From Limnoperna fortunei (Eukaryota; Mollusca; Bivalvia; Mytilida; Modiolidae), in contig OX104117.1 in NCBI GenBank assembly GCA_944474755.1, forward strand, positions 71,276,926 through 71,340,925: DNA of 64,000 bases. The letters run 5' to 3'. Shown here one piece after another: positions 60,126 to 64,000 of the stretch. The number at the start of each line of letters is the position of its first letter. The stretch's first letter is position 1. The notes beneath the pieces were generated by a model. That model saw only the letters and a program-made list of their open reading frames with translations, ran no database searches and was not told the DNA's origin. The translations under genes and the position numbers were made by a program.

Positions 60126-60155
60126 AGGTCTTTCCACAGAAAGGTGGAAAGACCT
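60126..60155 (+). repeat. Tail hairpin 1 of copy 2 (GGTCTTTCC type)
   Basis: AGGTCTTTCCAC and GTGGAAAGACCT form a perfect 12 bp stem around AGAAAG. The stem contains GGTCTTTCC, the word in the element's own 5' flank just after the head hairpin. Confidence 0.95.
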
Positions 60156-60197
60156 AATAATAATAATAATAATAATAATAATCAGAACAATAACTAT

Positions 60198-60227
60198 AGG
60201 TCTTTCCACAGAAAGGTGGAAAGACCT
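60198..60227 (+). repeat. Tail hairpin 2 of copy 2
   Basis: Identical to the hairpin at 60126-60155, 72 bp downstream, joined to it by (AAT)n and CAGAACAATAACTAT. It abuts AATTAAAGATC, the head of copy 3. Confidence 0.95.
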
Positions 60228-62660
60228 AATTAAAGATCAACTGTTCTGTTGAACATTTGAGGGTCTTTCCATATTAATTTTAATTTTGTATTATATGATG
60301 ACATTTAAAATAATCATCTTTTTGCAAAATGTTATAACTGTGCTATAAATATTTAAAATAGAAATTATTTTATATTATTTGCTACAGATTGGCATTCTAA
60401 GAGAGATAACGCTGATAAAAGTTTTATATAACTTTTAACGCCATGTCTTTATTTACTCGTAATTATTAATACAACATTTTAAGACGAAAATAATTTCAAT
60501 ATCTTTAAAAATAGCAAAGGTAAAAATCTAGTACGTGACCTTGACCCATACAAGTTTTCAAGGTCAAAGGGCATGAGGGTCTATGGTGAAGACCCCATGC
60601 CTCTATCATTAATAGTTAATGAGTTATAAGTAAAAAACCAATCAGTTACATATATAACGGGAGATAACTCCTATAAAATGAAGTCCAATCCGTTTACTGC
60701 AATGTAAAAAAGTTGCTCCCTTAAAAGACCAACATTTTGCACTCTTTAGTTTCCCTTTATCATTAATAGTTATTGAGTAACATGTAAAAAACCAATAAGT
60801 TACATATATAATGGGAGATAACTCCTATAAAATGAAGTCAAATCCTTTCCCTATAAATGTAAAAAAGTTGCTCCTTTAAGAGACCAACATTTTGCACTCT
60901 TTAGTTTCCCTTTATCATTAATAGTAAATGAGTAACATGTGAAAAACCAATAAGTTACATATATAATGGGAGATAACTCCTATAAAATGAAGTCAAATAT
61001 TTTCCATGTAAATGTAACAAAGTTGCTCCTTTAAGAGGCCAACATTTTGCACTCTTTAGTTTCCCTTTATCATTAATAGGTAATGAGTAAACTGTAAAAA
61101 ACCAATAAGTCACATATATAAGGGGAGATAACTCCTATAAAATGAAGTCAAATCCTTAACATGTAAATGTAACAAAGTTGCTCCTTTAAGAGGTCAACAT
61201 TTTGCACTCTTTAGTTTCCCTTTATCATTAACAGTGAATGAGTAACCTCTAAAAAACCAATAAGCTTCATATATAATGGGAGATAACTCCTATAAAATGA
61301 AGTCAAATTCTTTTCCTGTAAATGTAACAAAGTTGCTCCTTTAAGAGGCCAACATTTTGCACTCGTTAGTTTCCCTTTATCATTAATAGTTAATGAGTAA
61401 CCTGTAAAAAACCAATAAGTCATATATATAATGGGAGATAACTCCTATAAAATGAAGTCAAATCCTTAACATGTAAATGTAACAAAGTTGCTCTTTTAAG
61501 AGGTCAACATTTTGCACTCTTTAGTTTCCCTTTATCATTAACAGTGAATGAGTAACCTCTAAAAAACCAATAAGCTTCATATATAATGGGAGATAACTCC
61601 TATAAAATGAAGTCAAATTCTTTTCCTGTAAATGTAACAAAGTAGCTTCTTTAAGAGACCAACATTTTGCACTCTTTAGTTTCCCTTTATCATAAATAGT
61701 TAATGAGAAACATGTAAAAAACCAATAAGTTACATATATATAATGGGAGATAACTCCTATAAAATGAAGTCAAATCCTTTACCTGTAAATGTAACAAAGT
61801 TGCTCCTTTAAGAGGTCAACATTTTGCACTCTTTAGTTTCCCTTTATCATTAATAGTGAATGAGTAACATGTAAAAAACCAATAAGTTACATATATAATG
61901 GGAGATAACTCCTATAAAATGAAGTCAAATCCTTTCCCTATAAATGTAAAAAAGTTGCTCCTTTAAGAGACCAACATTTTGCACTCTTTCGTTTCCCTTT
62001 ATCATTAATAGATAATGAGTACCATGTGAAAAACCAATCAGTTACATATATAATGGGAGATAACTCCTATAAAATGAAGTCAAATTACTTCGCTCCAAAT
62101 GTGACAAAGTTGTGTCTTAATAAGACGAACATTTTACTCTCAATAAGTGTTTATCTATATTTTACCGTTTCAGAAGAGTAGCGCGAACAAGCAAATAGCA
62201 AAATTTAGAACGTGACCTTGACCTTTGACCTTGTGTCCATTTTCAAGGTCAAAGGTCAAGATGATCTATGGTGAAGACCCCAGGCCTCTATCTCTTTTAG
62301 TTGTTGAGATTTGTTTGAATATCACTTACTACTTTTATTTAAAGGGAGATAACTCCTATAAGATGTCGTCAGAACCCTTCAATCAATCTGTCCCAAAGTT
62401 GCGCAAGGATATAGGACACATTTTGGTAAAGGTTTGGTATTGCTATCTTTTTTGGTTTAGGAGGAGTAGCATGAACAAGCTTTAAAGTAAAAGGGGAGAT
62501 AACTCCGTAAAGGAAAAGGGTGCGGTCAGTCAGGGTGAACTGCGAAAGCGCAATGGGTAACCGATATCAGATATAAAATATCAAAGCGACATGTCGCGAA
62601 GTAAAAAAACCAGACACCGAAATAAGTTGGCGGAAGAAAAGAGAAAAGAATAATAATAAT
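60228..62660 (+). mobile_element. Satellite-bearing composite element, copy 3
   Basis: Same 5' flank (head reads TCAACTGTTCTGTTGA), an array of about nine monomers (60608-62075, markers 60730-61972, eight periods plus a 2-base TA insertion), and the same 3' flank ending in GAATAATAATAAT without a hairpin. Copy 4 begins at 62661. Confidence 0.85.
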
Positions 62661-64000
62661 AATTAAAGATCAACTGTTCGGTTGAACATTTGAGGGTCTT
62701 TCCATACTAATATTCATTATGTATTACGTGATGACATTCAAAATAATCAACTTTTTGCGAAATGTTATAATTTTGCTATAAATATTTAAAAAATAAATTA
62801 TTTTGTATTATTTGCTACAGATTGGTTTTCTAAGAGAGATAACTCTTATAGAATTTTCATACAACTTTTCACGGCATGTCTTAATTTACTGGTAATTATT
62901 AATAGAACATTTTATGAAGAAAATCATTTCAATTTCTTTGAAAATAGCAAAGGTCAAAAAACTAGTACGTTACCTTGACCCATGCAAGTTTTCAAGGTCA
63001 AAGTGCATGAGGGTCTATGGTGAAGACCCCATGCCTCTATCATTAATAGTTAATGAGTTACAAGTGAAAAACCAATAAGTTACATATATAATGGGAGATA
63101 ACTCCTATAAAATGAAGTTAAATCCTTTTCCTGTAAATGTAACAAAGTTGCTCCTTTAAGAGATCAACATTTTGCACTCTTTAGTTTCCCTCTATCATTA
63201 ATAGTTAATGAGTACCATTTGAAAAACCAATCAGTTACATATATAATGGGAGATAACTCCTATAAAATGAAGTCAAATCCTTTCCCTATAAATGTAACAA
63301 AGTTGCTCCTTTAAGAGACCAACATTTTACACTCTTTCGTTTCCCTTTATCATTAATAGTTAATGAGTAACATGTGAAAAACCAATAAGTTACATATATA
63401 ATGGGAGATAACTCCTATAAAAAGAAGTCAAATCCTTTCCCTATAAATGTATAAAAGTTGCTCCTTTAAGAGACCAACATTTTGCACTCTTTCGTTTCCC
63501 TTTATCATTAATAGTTAATGAGTAACATGTAAAAAACCAATAAGTTACATATATAATGGGAGATAACTCCTAAAAAATGAAGTCGAATCCTTTACCTGTA
63601 AATGTAACAAAGTTGCTCCTGTAAAAGACCAACATTTTGCACTCTTTCGTTTCCCTTTATCATTAATAGTTCATGAGTTGCATGTGAAAAACTAATAAAT
63701 TACATATATAATGGTAGATAACTCCTATAAAATGAAGTCAAATCCTTTACCTGTAAACATAACAAAGTTGCTCCTTTAAGAGATCAACATTTTGCACTCT
63801 TTACTTTCCCTCTATCGTTAATAGTTAATGAGTACCATTTGAAAAACCAATCAGTTACATATATAATGGGAGATAACTCCTATAAAATGAAGTCAAATCC
63901 TTTCCCTATAAATGTAACAAAGTTGCTCATTTAAGAGACCAACATTTTGCACTCTTTCGTTTCCTTTTATCATTAATAGTTAATGAGTAACATGTAAAAA
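62661..64000 (+). mobile_element. Satellite-bearing composite element, copy 4 (cut by window end)
   Basis: 5' flank 62661-63036 with the same head and the GGGTCTTTCC word; then at least six monomers (markers 63164 to 63939) running out of the window. Its GTCGAATCC/GAGTTGCATG-like monomer near 63566 matches the block type in copy 1, suggesting exchange between copies. Confidence 0.85.

Larger units (their letters stand above)
55808..60227 (+). mobile_element. Satellite-bearing composite element, copy 2, with hairpin tail
   Basis: Same layout as copy 1: 5' flank 55808-56188, array 56189-59512, 3' flank 59513-60083. Unlike copy 1 it retains a tail, 60084-60227, of (AAT)n, CAGAACAATAACTAT and a hairpin, twice. 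Copy 3 starts at 60228. Confidence 0.85.

Noticed and set aside
52430..64000. CRISPR-like or integron-like array reading of the 155 bp repeats and tail hairpins
   Set aside because: There are no unique spacers of CRISPR type and the context is clearly eukaryotic; the hairpins only resemble attC sites superficially.

Overview
The window is AT-rich animal nuclear DNA. Spliced genes with tiny exons, LINE (non-LTR) remnants, tRNA-derived SINE pieces, and satellite arrays framed by the word GGGAGATAACTCC point to a mollusc, most likely a bivalve. This is inferred from repeat style and protein character; no species is claimed. Most reported open reading frames are chance frames inside repeats.

Layout: 0-5.2 kb holds a 0.4 kb direct duplication, inverted arms rich in CCACCGTGG-like palindromes, and a LINE 3' end split by a 1,541 bp transposon with perfect 21 bp termini and a 9 bp target duplication. 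5.8-7.6 kb is a broken LINE. 9.2-16.1 kb is a head-to-tail series of eight composite elements carrying many AAAATGGCGGCC-type motifs, 5' 'head' hairpins and 3' arrays of variable-stem hairpins. 18.2-20.9 kb is a two-exon gene for a secreted-ectodomain, single-pass membrane protein. 21-34 kb holds repeats, a second decayed LINE (27.6-30.0 kb) and a 60 bp minisatellite. 34.6-51.1 kb is a cluster of small secreted cysteine-rich peptide genes built from 18-117 bp exons: gene C (34.7-37.5 kb, minus, complete), gene B (41.7-43.5 kb, minus, 3' part), gene D (44.2-45.4 kb, plus, partial) and gene A (46.8-49.8 kb, minus, complete). 52.0-64.0 kb is four tandem copies of a second composite element whose cores are 155 bp satellite arrays.

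The strongest candidate for a new system is shared by the two composite regions (9-16 kb and 52-64 kb). Their bodies look unrelated, yet both have a short hairpin at the 5' end followed by a short 'word', and a 3' tail of (AAT)n, an A-rich linker and a hairpin whose stem is that type of word folded on itself. The word varies (AGTCGCC, ATGTCTCCC, GGTCTTTCC) while pairing is kept. Non-autonomous Helentron-like elements are the nearest known design. The second strongest item is the micro-exon peptide cluster. Genes A and C close into full frames with signal peptides and matching splice phases, and A and B are paralogues.
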